Shown here: positions 45,086-46,092 of the stretch, in pieces
Position numbering within the stretch: the stretch's first letter is position 1
Layout of the letters: each line of letters begins with the position of its first letter
Assembly: GCF_003970495.1 (NCBI RefSeq)
Contig: NZ_RXWW01000062.1
Span: forward strand, 1 to 46,092
Direction of reading: 5' to 3'
DNA length: 46,092 nt
Source of the DNA: Staphylococcus pasteuri
GTDB taxonomy: Bacteria > Bacillota > Bacilli > Staphylococcales > Staphylococcaceae
Notes under the pieces: generated by a model
Databases searched by the model: none
Told to the model about the DNA's origin: nothing
The model's input: only the letters and a program-made list of their open reading frames with translations
Position numbers and translations under genes: made by a program

Positions 45086-45893
45086 AAATAATAAAGTCAA
45101 CTAAAGTATGATTTATTTCCTGAGAAATATCATCTGTACGCCATTGACGCGGATAACCTAAACAAGGACAAATATATTGTATGTTATTTTCAATTAAATT
45201 TTTTCTAAAATGAACATGCCCCATAATACTATACTGAATATTGTTTTGTTGATAAATATGGTTAAAATCACTTGTTCCAATATATGCATTAAAGAAATCA
45301 AAAATGCGATGAGGTGTTGGCACGACAAAGGCTGGATGCGTAACGATATGAGTAACTAGAATAACTTGTCGATCGCCTATTGCTGCTATATCCTGTTCAA
45401 CTTGATTAGCTGCTTGTAATGAACGCTCTCTATCAGATAGATTACAATCTATTCTTACTTTATCTTGCCATGTTGCACCATAATGTTTTCCCTTTTGTAA
45501 TTTTTCCTTTGAAAATTTTGTATCGGCAAAAGAATAATCATACCATCCTGTGTGACCAACAATTGCCCAATTTTCATTAATCATATAAGGGCTCTCGATT
45601 AAACAATCTTCTTGTTGTTTAAATATTTCAAAAATCTCTTTAGAACTTTTATCTGTACTATCCGACCATAAATCATGATTACCTGGTACAAATAACACAG
45701 GTATTTCAAGTTTATTTCTCAAATCTTTAATAAATTGGATAGATTGACGATAATCATTTGAAATATCACCTGCAATAATGAGTAATTCGATTTCTCTCTT
45801 CATTATTACATTTACTAATGTTTCAAAATAATATTGTGAATTTAATTTTGGGTTTCGATCAACATGTAAATCAGAAATAGCCCCTATTTTCAT
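45084..45893 (-). CDS. Calcineurin-like metallophosphoesterase
   Basis: A 269-residue hydrolase with all five metal-site motifs: DLHVD (D-x-H), GDISND (GD-x2-N-like), VPGNHDLW (GNHD), THIVTHP and MGHVHFR. Such enzymes are dinuclear phosphodiesterases or phosphatases; the substrate is not apparent. The frame has an ATG at 45932 giving a 13-residue charged extension. GAAGGAATC precedes the ATG at 45893 (MKIGAISDLH), which is the more usual family start, so that is chosen. The final 160 bases of the window after it contain no recognisable feature. Confidence 0.85.
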   Translation of the reverse strand: MKIGAISDLHVDRNPKLNSQYYFETLVNVIMKREIELLIIAGDISNDYRQSIQFIKDLRNKLEIPVLFVPGNHDLWSDSTDKSSKEIFEIFKQQEDCLIESPYMINENWAIVGHTGWYDYSFADTKFSKEKLQKGKHYGATWQDKVRIDCNLSDRERSLQAANQVEQDIAAIGDRQVILVTHIVTHPAFVVPTPHRIFDFFNAYIGTSDFNHIYQQNNIQYSIMGHVHFRKNLIENNIQYICPCLGYPRQWRTDDISQEINHTLVDFII

Positions 45894-46092
45894 TTTAGAT
45901 TCCTTCTTCATATATTTTTCATTGCTATTCATTATTACACATCCCTATTTATATTTAAAATGACAATGTTTGAAACTTAATTTCACAAATCATTTCAAAA
46001 ATAATTGACTTATCATTATAATAGTTATGTTTTCCGTAATTAATAACTAATGGTACTACCCCTGATTTACAGAATAATGTGATTTTTCAAAA

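Noticed and set aside
46004..46021. TTGACT and TATAAT near the window end as a promoter
   Set aside because: The spacing of about six bases is far too short for sigma-A.
1..46092. CRISPR array, prophage, genomic island or defence system
   Set aside because: No regularly spaced repeats, integrase, phage structural or defence genes are seen; nearly all genes belong to the staphylococcal core.

Overview
The window is chromosomal DNA of a staphylococcus: very AT-rich, strong AAGGAGG-type ribosome binding sites, and a gene set and order typical of the genus (rsp-like regulator, gltT, sarZ, narT, narGHJI-nreABC, sirohaem/nitrite reductase genes, fmhA, tcyABC, gpmA). No haemolysin or sbi genes follow gpmA as they do in S. 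aureus. A coagulase-negative species is therefore likely, but I cannot name it from sequence alone. I see no rRNA, tRNA, CRISPR array, prophage or intact mobile element.

Layout. 1-2.6 kb: a decayed AraC-type regulator (rsp-like), a flavin-split-barrel protein and a small membrane-anchored protein. 2.7-6.8 kb: glutamate/dicarboxylate symporter, DUF3139-like protein, nitroreductase, SarZ redox regulator and a small heat shock protein. 6.8-22.1 kb: an anaerobic nitrogen respiration block on the minus strand. It holds the nitrate transporter narT; the compact operon narGHJI-nreABC (reductase, chaperone, and oxygen/nitrate-sensing two-component system with nitrate sensor); and sirB-nirB-nirD-sumT (nitrite to ammonia, plus sirohaem synthesis). 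The promoters of all three units carry a Rex-like box followed, further from the gene, by GGGG-type NreC-like motifs. 22.3-29.3 kb: an orphan nickel/peptide-binding lipoprotein, an internally deleted IS1182-family transposase remnant, a GNAT protein, a formate/nitrite channel, and envelope lipoproteins (zinc-binding AdcA type, DsbA, cystatin-like). 29.6-35.8 kb: FmhA, the cystine importer TcyABC, a 14-TM drug exporter, a 34-residue putative metal homeostasis protein and phosphoglycerate mutase. 36.2-46.1 kb: a secreted IsaA/SceD-like protein, a cation diffusion facilitator, a GtrA-like plus large membrane protein pair, glycerate kinase, a coiled-coil membrane protein, a Bcr/CflA exporter, a GyrI-like protein, a C39-like protein and a metallophosphoesterase.

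How it works together. Nitrate enters through NarT, is reduced by NarGHI at the membrane, and the nitrite is exported or reduced by NirBD, whose sirohaem depends on SumT and SirB. NreABC and probably Rex link this to oxygen, nitrate and NADH. Two good Zur-type operators suggest that adcA and the 34-residue gene at 34.9 kb share a zinc-limitation regulon.

The most interesting non-coding content is three dispersed repeat families: hairpin-rich repeats at 2681-2877 and 8390-8692; duplicated hairpin pairs inside 8264-8583; and two oppositely oriented copies of a ~190-280 bp repeat (23866-24054 and 37996-38278) that each supply the terminator of the gene before them. No wholly new system is evident; most of the window is core staphylococcal genome.
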